Shown here in pieces: positions 36,418 to 45,090 of a stretch of 64,000 nt of DNA (positions within the stretch are counted from its first letter, which is position 1; every line of letters begins with the position of its first letter). Origin of the DNA: Devosia sp. A16 (GTDB lineage Bacteria > Pseudomonadota > Alphaproteobacteria > Rhizobiales > Devosiaceae); NCBI RefSeq assembly GCF_001402915.1, contig NZ_CP012945.1, forward strand, positions 4,379,501 through 4,443,500, given 5' to 3'. The notes beneath the pieces were generated by a model that saw only the letters and a program-made list of their open reading frames with translations, had not been told where the DNA came from and ran no database searches. A program made the position numbers and the translations under genes.

Positions 36418-37397
36418 TGCGCTGCCTCCCGGTCGGAGAGCAGGGTATCGAGCACCGCCATGCGCACCGCGACGCCCATTTCCACCTGCTCGGTGATCAC
36501 CGAGCGCGGCCCGTCGGCAATCGCCGGGTCGATCTCGACGCCGCGGTTCATCGGTCCGGGATGCATGACGATGGCATCGGGCTTGGCATAGCCGAGCTTT
36601 TCCTCGTCGAGGCCGTAGAAGTGGTAGTACTCGCGCACCGAAGGGATCATTCGGCCGTTGGCGCGCTCGTGCTGCAGGCGCAGCATCATCACCACATCGG
36701 CGCCTTCGAGGCCCTTTCGCATGTCGGTGAAGACCTCCGTTGCCAGGGTCTCGATGCCCTTGGGGAGCAGGGTGCGCGGTGCGACGACGCGGGTGCGGGC
36801 CTGCATGGCGCCGAGCAGCAGCAGGTTGGAGCGGGCGACGCGCGAGTTGGCGATGTCGCCGCAGATGGCGACGGTGAGCCCGGCGAGCCGGCCCTTGTGC
36901 TGGCGGATGGTCAGGGCGTCGAGCAGGGCCTGGGTCGGATGCTCATGCGCGCCGTCGCCGGCATTGATCACCGAGCAGCCGACTTTCTGGCTCAGCAGCT
37001 CCACCGCGCCCGAAGCGCTGTGGCGGACGATGATCACGTCGGGTCGCATGGCGTTGAGCGTCGCGGCGGTGTCGATCAGCGTCTCGCCCTTGGCGACCGA
37101 GGAGGTCTTGACCGACATGTTGGTGACCTGCGCACCCAACCGCTTGCCGGCGATCTCGAAGCTCGACTGCGTGCGTGTCGAGTTCTCGAAGAACAGGTTA
37201 ATCTGCGTCCTGCCCGACAGGGTCGGCAGGATCTTCCGTTCCTGGCGGGAGATCGGGATCATGGCTTCCGCCCGATCCAAGAGATCGACGATCTCGTACT
37301 GGTTGAGCTGGCTGATGCCGAGGAGATGACGATGGCGGAAAGCGGGTCTCGCGACCCCCTGGCCGCCGGTGACCGATGCTGGCGAGGAAGTAGCCAT
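36414..37397 (-). CDS. pyrB: Aspartate carbamoyltransferase catalytic chain
   Basis: A 327-residue ATCase catalysing carbamoyl phosphate + aspartate to carbamoyl aspartate, the second step of pyrimidine synthesis. Carbamoyl-phosphate site [12 protein letters not shown] (about 69-80), [11 protein letters not shown] (about 153-163) and [11 protein letters not shown] (about 277-287) are intact. It has a 20-residue N-terminal extension, as in class A/B ATCases that pair with a dihydroorotase-like subunit. No pyrI is nearby. The ATG at 37397 overlaps nothing; the next gene upstream is ruvX, 68 bases away. Confidence 0.97.
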   Translation of the reverse strand: MATSSPASVTGGQGVARPAFRHRHLLGISQLNQYEIVDLLDRAEAMIPISRQERKILPTLSGRTQINLFFENSTRTQSSFEIAGKRLGAQVTNMSVKTSSVAKGETLIDTAATLNAMRPDVIIVRHSASGAVELLSQKVGCSVINAGDGAHEHPTQALLDALTIRQHKGRLAGLTVAICGDIANSRVARSNLLLLGAMQARTRVVAPRTLLPKGIETLATEVFTDMRKGLEGADVVMMLRLQHERANGRMIPSVREYYHFYGLDEEKLGYAKPDAIVMHPGPMNRGVEIDPAIADGPRSVITEQVEMGVAVRMAVLDTLLSDREAAQ

Positions 37398-37465
37398 GCC
37401 GCTCCGTTCCGAATGTTCGCGGGGGTCTAACCCGTAGGGTTCGGACTCGCAAGCGGGTCGGTCGA

Positions 37466-37921
37466 TTATCCCCGGCGCAGCCGTTCCAGGGCGCCCTGCA
37501 GGATGTAGCTGGCCGCGAGCTTGTCCACCACCTCCGCGCGCTTGTCGCGGCGCATATCCGCTTCGATCAGAGTGCGGGTGACGGCGGCGGTCGACAGCCG
37601 CTCATCCCAGAAGGCGATCGGGATGCTGATCCTGGCGGCAAGGTTGCGGGCAAAGGCGCGGGTCGACTGCACCCGCGGTCCTTCGGAGCCATCCATGTTG
37701 AGCGGCAGCCCGAGCACGATGCCGACCGCATTGTTCTCGGCGATCAGCTCCTGCAACCGGACCGCATCCTGGGTGAACTTCAGCCGCTTGATGGTTTCGA
37801 GCGGCGTCGCCGAGTAGCGCATGCCGTCGGAAATGGCGACGCCGATGGTCTTGGTGCCCAGGTCGAGGCCCAGCAGCTTGCCGGTCGGGGGGAGGGCGGT
37901 GAGGTCGTTCTCGGTTGGCAT
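37466..37921 (-). CDS. ruvX: Putative Holliday junction resolvase RuvX (YqgF)
   Basis: A 151-residue RNase H-fold protein. [16 protein letters not shown] holds the first catalytic Asp, [13 protein letters not shown] and [11 protein letters not shown] the central Glu, and VVDKLAAS the last Asp. In bacteria YqgF/RuvX processes pre-16S rRNA 5' ends and has been assigned Holliday-junction resolvase activity. The start is the ATG at 37921; the TTG at 37933 is possible. Divergent from a toxin-antitoxin module whose start is 46 bases away. Confidence 0.93.
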   Translation of the reverse strand: MPTENDLTALPPTGKLLGLDLGTKTIGVAISDGMRYSATPLETIKRLKFTQDAVRLQELIAENNAVGIVLGLPLNMDGSEGPRVQSTRAFARNLAARISIPIAFWDERLSTAAVTRTLIEADMRRDKRAEVVDKLAASYILQGALERLRRG

Positions 37922-37967
37922 AATCGCAGTCAATCACTATGATTAGGTTTGATTGGAGACGATTGCC

Positions 37968-38237
37968 ATGAGCACCCGAGTCCTGACGGCACATATTCCT
38001 GAGGAACTGGCGGAGAAAGTAGATCGCTACGCCGAATCCATGGAGCGCTCTCGAGCCTGGATCGTCAAGCAGGCGCTTTCCAACTGGGTAGATTGGGAAG
38101 AAGAGAAGCTTCGGCGTACCTTGGAGGGGCTTGCGGACGTCGACGCTGGCCGTCTCATCGATCATGAGGACATGGTGGCGTGGGCAAATAGCCTCGGCAC
38201 GGACAAGCCACTCCCTCCACCAGTCCCGCGCAAGTGA
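37968..38237 (+). CDS. Ribbon-helix-helix (CopG/ParD-like) antitoxin
   Basis: An 89-residue protein. TRVLTAHIPEELAEKVDRYAESMERSRAWIVKQALSNWVDWEE is a ribbon-helix-helix DNA-binding fold (about residues 3-45). The acidic, Pro-rich C-terminus (LPPPVPRK end) is the likely toxin-wrapping part. GGAGA lies nine bases before the ATG. It is the first gene of a pair: the toxin's GTG overlaps its TGA (GTGA). Antitoxins of this type repress their own promoter, which here would lie in the 46 bases shared with ruvX. Confidence 0.88.
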   Translation: MSTRVLTAHIPEELAEKVDRYAESMERSRAWIVKQALSNWVDWEEEKLRRTLEGLADVDAGRLIDHEDMVAWANSLGTDKPLPPPVPRK

Positions 38238-38512
38238 CGAAGGTACGCTGGACTGAAAACGCCAGGCATGATCTCGTCAGGCGCGAGATGCTTCTCAGCC
38301 CCGTCAACGAACTCGCCGCGGCGCTCGTGGTGCGAAAGCTGGTTTCGGCGCCAGATAAGCTCCTCGGTATGCCGCGGATGGGCGAACGGGTCGAAGAGAT
38401 CCCCGACCGGGAGGTGCGCCGCATGTTGGCCGCTCCCTACGAACTTCTCTACGAAGTCCTTTCCGACGAAATTGCTATTCTTCGCTTCCTCCATAACCGG
38501 GAAGACCGATGA
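38234..38512 (+). CDS. RelE/ParE family toxin
   Basis: A 92-residue RelE/ParE-fold protein: KVRWTENARHDL at the N-terminus, a helical middle, then GMPRMGERVEEIPDREVRRMLAAPYELLYEVLSDEIAILRFLHNRED, whose beta strands and terminal RFLHNRED match ParE-like toxins. Family members act on ribosome-bound mRNA (RelE) or DNA gyrase (ParE); the missing catalytic-residue signature prevents a choice. GTG start at 38234 overlapping the antitoxin; its TGA overlaps the ATG of the following MBL-like gene. Confidence 0.85.
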   Translation: MTKVRWTENARHDLVRREMLLSPVNELAAALVVRKLVSAPDKLLGMPRMGERVEEIPDREVRRMLAAPYELLYEVLSDEIAILRFLHNREDR

Positions 38513-39024
38513 AATTCACCTGGTTCGGCGGGACGACTATCCGCATTCACATCGGCGGCAGGATCCTTGTGGCTGATCCCAACGGGGTAAGCGGCGTCGA
38601 TCCTGAGGAACTGGTGTCGGGGGCGGACGCGACCTTTGCGCTCGATGGCAGCCTGCCCGAGATCGATCCGGTGCTGTGGCAGCCAGGACGACCCGGCACG
38701 ATGCTCGACGAGGACGTGCTCGGCGAGGTCACGACGCACGGGCTCGCAGGCGGCGCGCTGATAGCGGCCGCCGGCGAGGCGCCGCTGCTGTTGCTGTCGC
38801 AGAGCGTGCCGAAGGCTGGCCGCTGGGCGCGGGACTCGGTGCTCGTCGTGTTCGGAGACCATGGCGACCAATTGGCCGCCCGGGCGCTCGAGACGTTCGG
38901 GCCGCGACTGATCGCCCTGGCGGGGCCCGATGCAGCTGTAGAGCGCGCCTTCGCTACCCTGCGCGATCGGCTCGACGGCACCGCGCTGGTGGCGCTGGAA
39001 GCCGGCATGGCGCTGGAAGTTTGA
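38509..39024 (+). CDS. Metallo-beta-lactamase-fold-like protein without metal motif
   Basis: A 171-residue protein. Its start, MKFTWFGGTTIRIHIGGRILVADP, resembles the first strands of UlaG-type MBL hydrolases (W-F-G-H...I-G-G...D-P). There is, however, no HxHxDH metal motif and the length is well below the usual 220-plus. It seems a reduced, non-catalytic MBL relative. The ATG overlaps the toxin stop (ATGA), so it is read with the TA pair. gatC begins 83 bases further on. Its function is unknown; it may belong with the TA pair or be an older gene next to gatC that the pair joined. Confidence 0.6.
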   Translation: MKFTWFGGTTIRIHIGGRILVADPNGVSGVDPEELVSGADATFALDGSLPEIDPVLWQPGRPGTMLDEDVLGEVTTHGLAGGALIAAAGEAPLLLLSQSVPKAGRWARDSVLVVFGDHGDQLAARALETFGPRLIALAGPDAAVERAFATLRDRLDGTALVALEAGMALEV

Positions 39025-39106
39025 TGGCGCCCATCAACGCTTTTCGTTTTTCTTCCCCGGGTTCCATTGCTAGAACGCCGGAAATCGTGACGTTCGGAGT
39101 GACCCC

Positions 39107-39394
39107 ATGTCGGTAGATGCCGCCACCGTGAAGCGTATTGGGCGCCTGGCCCGCATTCGCATCGAGGAGGGCGAGGTCGAAGCCTATCGCAATGAGCTCA
39201 ACACCATTCTGGGCTTCGTCGAGCAACTGGGCGAGGTGGATGTGAGCGGCGTCGAGCCGATGACCTCGGTGATGCCGATGACGCTGCGCCGTCGTGAGGA
39301 CAAGGTCACCGACGGCGGCTACCCCGAAAAGATCGTCGCCAATGCACCGCTGACCGAAGACAATTTCTTCATGGTGCCCAAGGTCGTCGAGTAA
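39107..39394 (+). CDS. gatC: Asp-tRNA(Asn)/Glu-tRNA(Gln) amidotransferase subunit GatC
   Basis: A 95-residue Gat[46 protein letters not shown] is the standard N-terminal helix pair, and the C-terminus ([35 protein letters not shown]) the extended strand that wraps between GatA and GatB. It stabilises the GatCAB heterotrimer. A GNAT gene follows after five bases and gatA about 600 bases on; gatB is 4 kb away. Confidence 0.97.
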   Translation: MSVDAATVKRIGRLARIRIEEGEVEAYRNELNTILGFVEQLGEVDVSGVEPMTSVMPMTLRRREDKVTDGGYPEKIVANAPLTEDNFFMVPKVVE

Positions 39395-39399
39395 CGGCG

Positions 39400-39882
39400 A
39401 TGAGCGTCACCATCGCCATCGAGACGCCGCTGCAGGACGATGTCCGCGGGCTGGTCGAAGAACTGAACGCGCATCTGCTGCCGCTGTCGCCGCTGGAATT
39501 CCAGTTCAAGATGACGGTCGAACAGATGTCCGGCGCCGACACTACTGTGTTCGTCGCCCGCAATGCCGTCGGTGAGGCGGTTGGTTGCGGTGCGTTGAAA
39601 GCGATCTCGGCGACCGAGGGCGAAGTGAAGCGCATGTACACCCGCCCATCCGTACGCGGCCAGCGGGTCGGTTCGGCGCTGCTCGCCGCCATCACCGAGC
39701 TGGCACGTTCGAAGGGCATCACGCATCTGCTGCTCGAGACCGGCACCGGTCCGGGCATGTCCGATGCGCACCGGCTTTACAGCAATTCCGGCTTCACCCC
39801 GCGCGGTCCGTTCCTCGATTATCCCGACAGCGAGTGGTCGGCGTTCTTCGAGAAGCATATCGGGCAGGCCGCCGTCGCCTGA
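39400..39882 (+). CDS. GNAT family N-acetyltransferase
   Basis: A 160-residue GNAT. ADTTVFVARNAVGEAVGCGALKAI (beta strands 2-4), then GEVKRMYTRPSVRGQRVGSALLAAITELARSKGITHLLLETG, where R-G-Q-R-V-G is the acetyl-CoA pyrophosphate loop (about residues 87-92), and YSNSGFTPRGPFLDYP, the usual C-terminal part. It lies inside the gat cluster, five bases after gatC. The layout resembles the YjdJ/PhnO-like small GNATs; the substrate is unknown. Confidence 0.9.
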   Translation: MSVTIAIETPLQDDVRGLVEELNAHLLPLSPLEFQFKMTVEQMSGADTTVFVARNAVGEAVGCGALKAISATEGEVKRMYTRPSVRGQRVGSALLAAITELARSKGITHLLLETGTGPGMSDAHRLYSNSGFTPRGPFLDYPDSEWSAFFEKHIGQAAVA

Positions 39883-39913
39883 CACCGCGCTTACCGCGAC
39901 TTCACCCTCCCAA

Positions 39914-39932
39914 TGTTGCGATAATCGCAACA
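39914..39932. promoter_or_regulatory. Palindrome upstream of gatA
   Basis: TGTTGCGAT and ATCGCAACA flank one A, a 19-base near-perfect palindrome 57 bases before the gatA start, followed closely by the A/T-rich GCTATAGG. It may be an operator or a short hairpin ending the GNAT transcript; no T-run follows. Confidence 0.4.
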
Positions 39933-39989
39933 CAGCTATAGGAACTGCGGTCGACAATCTCCCGCGTCCTTTCCCCGCGAGCCAAGCCT

Positions 39990-41474
39990 TTGACCGACCT
40001 TACCCGCCTGACCCTCGCTGCTGCCCGTGCCGGCCTCAAGGCCAGGGAGTTCACCTCGAGCGAACTCACCGGCGCCTACCTCAACGCCATCGAGGGCGGC
40101 AACTCCAAGCTCAATGCCTATGTGGCGGTGACGGCCGAGCAGGCCCAGGCGCAGGCCAAGGCCAGCGATGCGAAGCTCGCGGCCGGGCAGGGCGGTCCGC
40201 TCGAGGGCATTCCGCTCGGCATCAAGGACCTGTTTGCCACCAAGGGCGTCCATACCCAGGCGGCGAGCCACATTCTCCATAGCTTCAAGCCGGAATACGA
40301 ATCGAGCGTCACCAGCAACCTGTGGCGCGATGGCGCCGTCATGCTGGGCAAGCTCAACATGGACGAGTTCGCCATGGGGTCGTCCAACGAGACGAGCTAC
40401 TACGGGCCGGTGATCAACCCCTGGCGGGCCGATAATTCCAATGCCCAGCTGGTGCCGGGCGGCTCGTCGGGCGGGTCGGCCGCCGCGGTTTCCGCCTGGC
40501 TCTGCGCCGCGGCGACCGCCACCGATACCGGCGGTTCGATCCGCCAGCCGGCGGCGCTGACGGGCACTGTCGGCATCAAGCCCACCTATGGCCGCTGTTC
40601 CCGCTGGGGCGTCGTGGCCTTCGCCTCTTCGCTCGACCAGGCCGGTCCCATCGCCCGCACCGTCGAAGATGCGGCGATCATGATGACCTCGATGTCGGGT
40701 TTCGATCCCAAGGATTCGACCAGCGTCGACCTCGCCGTGCCGGATTTTGCCGCCGCGGTGGAGCGCGGCGTCAAGGGTCTCGTCATCGGCATCCCGCGTG
40801 AATACCGCATGGACGGCATGCCCGCCGAGATCGAGGCGCTGTGGCAGCAGGGCATCGCCTGGCTGAAGGCCGAGGGCGCCACGGTGCGCGACATCTCGCT
40901 GCCGCACACCAAATACGCGCTGCCCGCCTACTATATCGTGGCGCCCGCGGAGGCCTCGTCGAACCTTGCCCGCTATGACGGCGTGAAGTACGGCCTGCGC
41001 GATACCGGCAAGGACATCACCGACCTCTACGAGCTGACTCGCGCCGAGGGCTTCGGCCGCGAGGTGAAGCGCCGCATCATGATCGGCACCTACGTGCTGT
41101 CGGCCGGCTACTACGACGCCTACTACGTGCAGGCGCAGAAGGTCCGCACCCTGATCAAGCGCGACTTCGAGATCGCCTTCAATGACGGCGTTGACGCCAT
41201 CCTGACCCCGGCGACCCCGTCGGCGGCGTTCGGCATCGGCGATGAGGACATGAAGGCGGACCCGGTCAAGATGTACCTCAACGACGTGTTCACCGTGACC
41301 GTCAACATGGCGGGCCTGCCGGGAATCGCCGTGCCCGCCGGTAAGGACGGTGCTGGTTTGCCGCTTGGCCTGCAGCTCATCGGCAAGCCGTTCGACGAGG
41401 AAACCCTGTTCGCCGCGGGCCGCGTCATCGAGCGCTCTGCCGGCATCGATTTCAGCCCCGACAAGTGGTGGTGA
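39990..41474 (+). CDS. gatA: Asp-tRNA(Asn)/Glu-tRNA(Gln) amidotransferase subunit GatA
   Basis: A 494-residue amidase-signature enzyme, the glutaminase of GatCAB. The Ser-cisSer-Lys triad is K79 (GIPLGIKDL), the cis-Ser near 159/160 ([11 protein letters not shown]) and nucleophile S183 (DTGGSIRQP). The gene starts with TTG at 39990; no ATG lies near, and the family's N-terminal helix follows immediately. With GatB it converts Asp-tRNA(Asn) and Glu-tRNA(Gln) to the amidated forms, so the organism probably lacks AsnRS or GlnRS. Confidence 0.97.
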   Translation: MTDLTRLTLAAARAGLKAREFTSSELTGAYLNAIEGGNSKLNAYVAVTAEQAQAQAKASDAKLAAGQGGPLEGIPLGIKDLFATKGVHTQAASHILHSFKPEYESSVTSNLWRDGAVMLGKLNMDEFAMGSSNETSYYGPVINPWRADNSNAQLVPGGSSGGSAAAVSAWLCAAATATDTGGSIRQPAALTGTVGIKPTYGRCSRWGVVAFASSLDQAGPIARTVEDAAIMMTSMSGFDPKDSTSVDLAVPDFAAAVERGVKGLVIGIPREYRMDGMPAEIEALWQQGIAWLKAEGATVRDISLPHTKYALPAYYIVAPAEASSNLARYDGVKYGLRDTGKDITDLYELTRAEGFGREVKRRIMIGTYVLSAGYYDAYYVQAQKVRTLIKRDFEIAFNDGVDAILTPATPSAAFGIGDEDMKADPVKMYLNDVFTVTVNMAGLPGIAVPAGKDGAGLPLGLQLIGKPFDEETLFAAGRVIERSAGIDFSPDKWW

Positions 41475-41655
41475 CGACCATATGTTTTTGGTCGCGCTCT
41501 CGAACCCCAAAGGTCCGCAACCTTTGCTGATCACGCTCCGCAACCCGAAACCGCTTGTATCCTAGCGGTTTCGGCACTATTTGCCGCCCATGCGCAAATT
41601 GAGACTTGTCGACCTCCCGGCCAAGCCGGTGGTTTCGTTTCAGAGGATTGGCTCC

Positions 41656-41970
41656 ATGGCCGATGTGTTTACGACCCTCGATTGGTCGGCCCCGCCCAAG
41701 GATATGTCCAAGCCGCTGCAGGCTTTGTGGTGGATCAAGAAGGGCGAGCTGCGCGTCGGCCCCGAATGGGAAGAAGCGCACCGTATCGTCCAGGCGATGG
41801 AAGGCACCTTCGAGTTCGACTGGGTGCACGCGCTGCTGCACTGGATCGAAGCCGACATGGGCAACGCCGACTACTGGTATCGGCGCGCCGGCCGCAAGCG
41901 CGCCACGGCCAGCGTCTCTGCCGAGTGGGAGCACATTGCTCGCGAACTGAGCGGCGTCACGCAGCACTGA
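41656..41970 (+). CDS. Conserved hypothetical protein, 104 residues
   Basis: Begins MADVFTTLDWSAPPKDMSKPLQALWWIKKGELRVGPEWEEAHRIVQ, with many Trp (W10, W25, W26, W38 and later), then an alpha-helical part with FDWVHALLHWIEADMGNADYWYRRAG. The Trp/His-rich helical pattern suggests a soluble helical bundle. I recognise no family name. AGAGGA eight bases upstream favours 41656; in-frame upstream codons at 41581 and 41590 exist. Followed by a terminator-like hairpin. Confidence 0.75.
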   Translation: MADVFTTLDWSAPPKDMSKPLQALWWIKKGELRVGPEWEEAHRIVQAMEGTFEFDWVHALLHWIEADMGNADYWYRRAGRKRATASVSAEWEHIARELSGVTQH

Positions 41971-41996
41971 ACGCTGCTGACAACGACCGTTTTGCA

Positions 41997-42027
41997 AGAG
42001 AGCCCCGGAGCGATCCGGGGCTCTCTC
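41997..42027. terminator. Bidirectional-type hairpin between convergent genes
   Basis: GAGAGCCCCGG pairs with CCGGGGCTCTC around a 6-base loop. It is just after one gene and at the end of the convergent YjhX-like gene (stop at 42032), so it can terminate either. The T-rich tail is weak on both sides. Confidence 0.65.
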
Positions 42028-42031
42028 GTCT

Positions 42032-42289
42032 TCAACGGTTGTCGAACTCGCTTCTCGCCAGCTCCAGCCCGCGCCTCGTGATGCGGTAGGGCTGACCGTT
42101 GCTGGAGGCGATCGCCTTCTTGGCCCTGAGCTTCTTGAACAAGGGCAGGGTGCATTGCTGCATCAGCCAGCCATCGCGGTTGAAACATTCTACGCCGATC
42201 AGCTTGCCGCTGTCGGATTTGAGCGCAACGATCTTGCCGCCCTGTGCGAGGACGTGCAGCACCCGCTGCTCGTGGCGGGAAATATCCAT
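42032..42289 (-). CDS. YjhX family toxin-like protein
   Basis: An 85-residue protein: MDISRHEQRVLHVLAQGGKI, IGVECFNRDGWLM, and ITRRGLELARSEFDNR are the usual blocks of the YjhX_toxin family. In E. coli K-12 the homologue YjhX is proposed as a toxin with antitoxin YjhQ, a GNAT protein. Here no GNAT lies immediately beside it; the nearest, 42941-43459, is 0.65 kb away on the other strand. It is divergent from the chorismate mutase gene. The start is the ATG at 42289. Confidence 0.85.
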   Translation of the reverse strand: MDISRHEQRVLHVLAQGGKIVALKSDSGKLIGVECFNRDGWLMQQCTLPLFKKLRAKKAIASSNGQPYRITRRGLELARSEFDNR

Positions 42290-42364
42290 GAGAAATCTAG
42301 CCTGAGGATGCGTGGAAAGAACGCCCCGGCCAGCATCGCGCTTGGCCGGCAGCGTGGTTCCAGA

Positions 42365-42415
42365 ACCCCGTCGCAACACATCGCGAGCCCGGAGGGCTCA
42401 GCGGGCGGACGGGGT
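42365..42415. repeat. Nested inverted repeat in the 42290-42595 gap
   Basis: ACCCCGTC (42365-42372) pairs with GACGGGGT (42408-42415), and inside it GAGCCC (42385-42390) pairs with GGGCTC (42394-42399). It is the only structure I see in the 306 bases between the divergent YjhX-like and chorismate mutase genes. It could be an RNA hairpin in the aroQ leader or a protein site. The rest of the gap shows no gene. Confidence 0.4.
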
Positions 42416-42595
42416 GTTACGCAATCTCAACTTTGCTAGACATGAGGCAGTCTCTTTGGTGGCAGTGGCGCGATAGCGCCGAACCCATGAACGGCGGATG
42501 AATAGCCGCAACCTGCCGCTTCGACCAGTGGTCGGTTGCAAACTCCGGCGTGGCGGTGCAAACCAGCAACTCCCCCTTACCGCCGAGTGCCTGCC

Positions 42596-42904
42596 GTGAC
42601 CAAAGCCCCCGCCGAATGCCAGTCCAAGGAAGATGTGCGCGCCGAGATCGATCGGATCGATCAGGGCCTGTTGACCCTGCTCGCCGAACGGCACGCCTAT
42701 GTGACGCGGATGGCCGAGATCAAGACCGATCCACACGAGGCCTACGACCCGACCCGTATCGAGGCGATCATCGCCAAGCAGCGCAAACGCGCCGAGGAGC
42801 TGGATCTCGACGAGGATCAGGCGGAGCTGATGTGGCGGACCCTGATCAACTGGAATGTGAACTACGAAAAGGGCATTATTGCTGCACGCAAACGCCACGG
42901 CTGA
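42596..42904 (+). CDS. Chorismate mutase, AroQ type
   Basis: A 102-residue all-helical mutase converting chorismate to prephenate for Phe/Tyr. The first helix VRAEIDRIDQGLLTLLAERHAYVTRMAEIK carries the family's Arg and E-R pattern. The second region, DPTRIEAIIAKQRKRAEEL, and the third, MWRTLINWNVNYEKGI, complete the AroQ fold. It is free-standing rather than fused to prephenate dehydratase. I place the start at GTG 42596, two residues before the conserved region begins to build; the frame is open to a TTG at 42536. A GNAT gene follows 36 bases on. Confidence 0.88.
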   Translation: MTKAPAECQSKEDVRAEIDRIDQGLLTLLAERHAYVTRMAEIKTDPHEAYDPTRIEAIIAKQRKRAEELDLDEDQAELMWRTLINWNVNYEKGIIAARKRHG

Positions 42905-42940
42905 GGTAGGCTGTTTCAGCTGGCCGCAGTGGAGACCTCG

Positions 42941-43459
42941 ATGACGTCGCCTCAGATCACGATCCGCAAGGCTGTGGCGAGCGAGGCAGAGCGCCTGACC
43001 GACATCGCACTGCTCGCCTGGGAACGTGACCTGCAGCCGTTCCTGAGCGGCGAGGCGGCGAGCCGGCAGAACGAGAAGCGTCGGCTTGGCGTCGCCGTTC
43101 ACGAGTTGCTCGATCGCACCATCGTCGCGGAAGTCGACGCAGCGCCCGTCGGCTGGTGCGCCCGCGCCCGCAGCCGTCCCTATATTCCCTATCTGTTCGT
43201 CACCCCCGCGCAGCAGAACCAGGGGATCGGCACGCTGCTGCTGCGCCGCATGGAATCGATCATCGAGCTCGAGGGCGCCGATCGGGTGCAGCTCGACACG
43301 CTGAGCGACAACGTGCGGGCGGTGAATTTCTATCAGCATCAGGGCTATCGCATCCTGGTGCTGAAGCGCGAAGGCGCAGTCGGCGGCGATCCGCAGATCA
43401 GCGTGCGGCTGGAAAAGCGCCTTTCCCCTTATCGCGGTCCGCTGACCGACGACGAGTGA
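42941..43459 (+). CDS. GNAT family N-acetyltransferase
   Basis: A 172-residue GNAT. TIRKAVASEAERLTDIALLAWERDL begins it; the acetyl-CoA loop is in PYLFVTPAQQNQGIGTLLLRRME (Q-x-x-G-I-G, about 94-99), followed by LDTLSDNVRAVNFYQHQGYRI, the standard beta5-alpha4 part. The ATG at 42941 has GGAG eight bases upstream; a GTG at 42929 is the alternative. Substrate unknown. It lies 36 bases after the chorismate mutase gene. Confidence 0.88.
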   Translation: MTSPQITIRKAVASEAERLTDIALLAWERDLQPFLSGEAASRQNEKRRLGVAVHELLDRTIVAEVDAAPVGWCARARSRPYIPYLFVTPAQQNQGIGTLLLRRMESIIELEGADRVQLDTLSDNVRAVNFYQHQGYRILVLKREGAVGGDPQISVRLEKRLSPYRGPLTDDE

Positions 43460-43590
43460 GCCCCGCCGCCGGCTCCGTCCGAGCGCGCCCAAGGATTCGT
43501 CGTCGCCTCGGGTGTTGAGACGTTTTCCCAAGCGCGCGGTTATGCAATAGACAGGGTCGGAATGACCAAGACTCTCGGAACCTCTGGACC

Positions 43591-45090
43591 ATGACGCTGA
43601 TCGATACTCGCACCCCCAACCCCAAGAGCTTCATCCAGGGAGCCACCGGGGACTGGGAAATCATCATCGGCATGGAAGTGCATGCGCAGGTGACCTCGGA
43701 GAGCAAGCTGTTCTCGGGCTCGTCGACCGAGTTCGGCTCGCCGCCCAACTCCAATGTCAGCTTCGTCGACGCGGCCATGCCCGGCATGCTGCCGGTGATC
43801 AATGAGGAATGCGTGCGCCAGGCGGTGCGGACCGGGCTCGGCCTGCGCGCCAGGATCAACAAGCGGTCGATCTTCGACCGCAAGAACTACTTTTATCCCG
43901 ACCTGCCGCAGGGCTATCAGATCAGCCAGTTCAAGGATCCGATCGTCGGCGAGGGCTCGGTGTTTCTCGACATGGGCGGTGAGCGCATCGAGATCGGCAT
44001 CGAGCGGCTGCACCTCGAGCAGGATGCCGGCAAGTCGATCCACGACCAGCACCCCTCGATGAGCTTCGTCGACCTCAACCGGTCGGGTGTGGCGCTGATG
44101 GAAATCGTTTCGAAGCCTGATCTCCGCAACTCCGACGAAGCCAAGGCCTACCTCGGGAAGCTGCGCAGCATCCTGCGTTACCTCGGGACCTGCGACGGCA
44201 ACATGGAGCAGGGCTCGATGCGCGCCGACATCAACGTCTCGGTGCGCCGCCCCGGCGGCCCTTTCGGCACCCGCTGCGAGATCAAGAACGTCAACTCGAT
44301 CCGTTTTGCCGGCCAGGCCATCGAATTCGAGGCGCGCCGCCAGATCGATATCCTCGAGGCGGGTGGCACCATCGACCAGGAGACCCGGCTCTACGATCCC
44401 AAGACCGGCGAGACGCGCTCGATGCGCTCCAAGGAAGAGGCGCATGACTACCGCTACTTCCCCGATCCGGACCTCTTGCCGCTTGAGTTCGACCAGGCCT
44501 TCATCGATGAGCTGGCCCGGCACCTGCCGGAGCTGCCCGATGACAAGGAAGCTCGCTTCGTCAGCGAGTACGGTGTGACGCCGTACGATGCGATGGTGCT
44601 GACGCTGGAGCGCGAGACGGCCGATTACTACGAGGCCGCCGTCAAGCATGGTGGCTCGAAGCGTGACGGCAAGGCGGTGGCGAACCTCGTCACCGGCGAC
44701 ATCGCCGCCTATGCCAACAGCCAGGGCCTGTCGGCCTTCGAGACCCACATCAAGCCGAGCCAGATCGCCGGAATCGTCGATCTCGTGGCGGCCGGGACCA
44801 TTTCGTCCAAGGGCGCCAAGGACCTGCTGCAGGTGATCATTGCCGAGGAGCCCGAGGGCGAGCCGGCCGAGATCGTCGAGCGGCGCGGCATGAAGCAGGT
44901 GACCGATCTCGGTGCCATCGAAAAGGTGGTGGACGAGATCATCGCCGCCAACCCGGACCAGGTGGCCAAGGTGCAGGCCAAGCCGGCGCTGATCGGCTGG
45001 TTCGTCGGCCAGGCCATGAAGGCCTCGGGCGGCAAGGCCAACCCGCAGGCGTTGAACGAGATCCTGAGAAAGAAGCTCGGCATTGAGTGA
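43591..45090 (+). CDS. gatB: Asp-tRNA(Asn)/Glu-tRNA(Gln) amidotransferase subunit GatB
   Basis: A 499-residue GatB. The cradle domain begins [24 protein letters not shown] and includes [17 protein letters not shown] and [24 protein letters not shown]. The helical YqeY-like tail (about 350-499) ends in [14 protein letters not shown] and contacts the tRNA. It activates the acyl-tRNA by phosphorylation and accepts ammonia from GatA. The ATG at 43591 is isolated by a 130-base gap. The MFS gene overlaps its stop. Confidence 0.97.
   Translation: MTLIDTRTPNPKSFIQGATGDWEIIIGMEVHAQVTSESKLFSGSSTEFGSPPNSNVSFVDAAMPGMLPVINEECVRQAVRTGLGLRARINKRSIFDRKNYFYPDLPQGYQISQFKDPIVGEGSVFLDMGGERIEIGIERLHLEQDAGKSIHDQHPSMSFVDLNRSGVALMEIVSKPDLRNSDEAKAYLGKLRSILRYLGTCDGNMEQGSMRADINVSVRRPGGPFGTRCEIKNVNSIRFAGQAIEFEARRQIDILEAGGTIDQETRLYDPKTGETRSMRSKEEAHDYRYFPDPDLLPLEFDQAFIDELARHLPELPDDKEARFVSEYGVTPYDAMVLTLERETADYYEAAVKHGGSKRDGKAVANLVTGDIAAYANSQGLSAFETHIKPSQIAGIVDLVAAGTISSKGAKDLLQVIIAEEPEGEPAEIVERRGMKQVTDLGAIEKVVDEIIAANPDQVAKVQAKPALIGWFVGQAMKASGGKANPQALNEILRKKLGIE

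Noticed and set aside
38509-39024. Functional metallo-beta-lactamase
   Set aside because: No HxHxDH motif or later His/Asp ligands; only the first strands resemble the fold.
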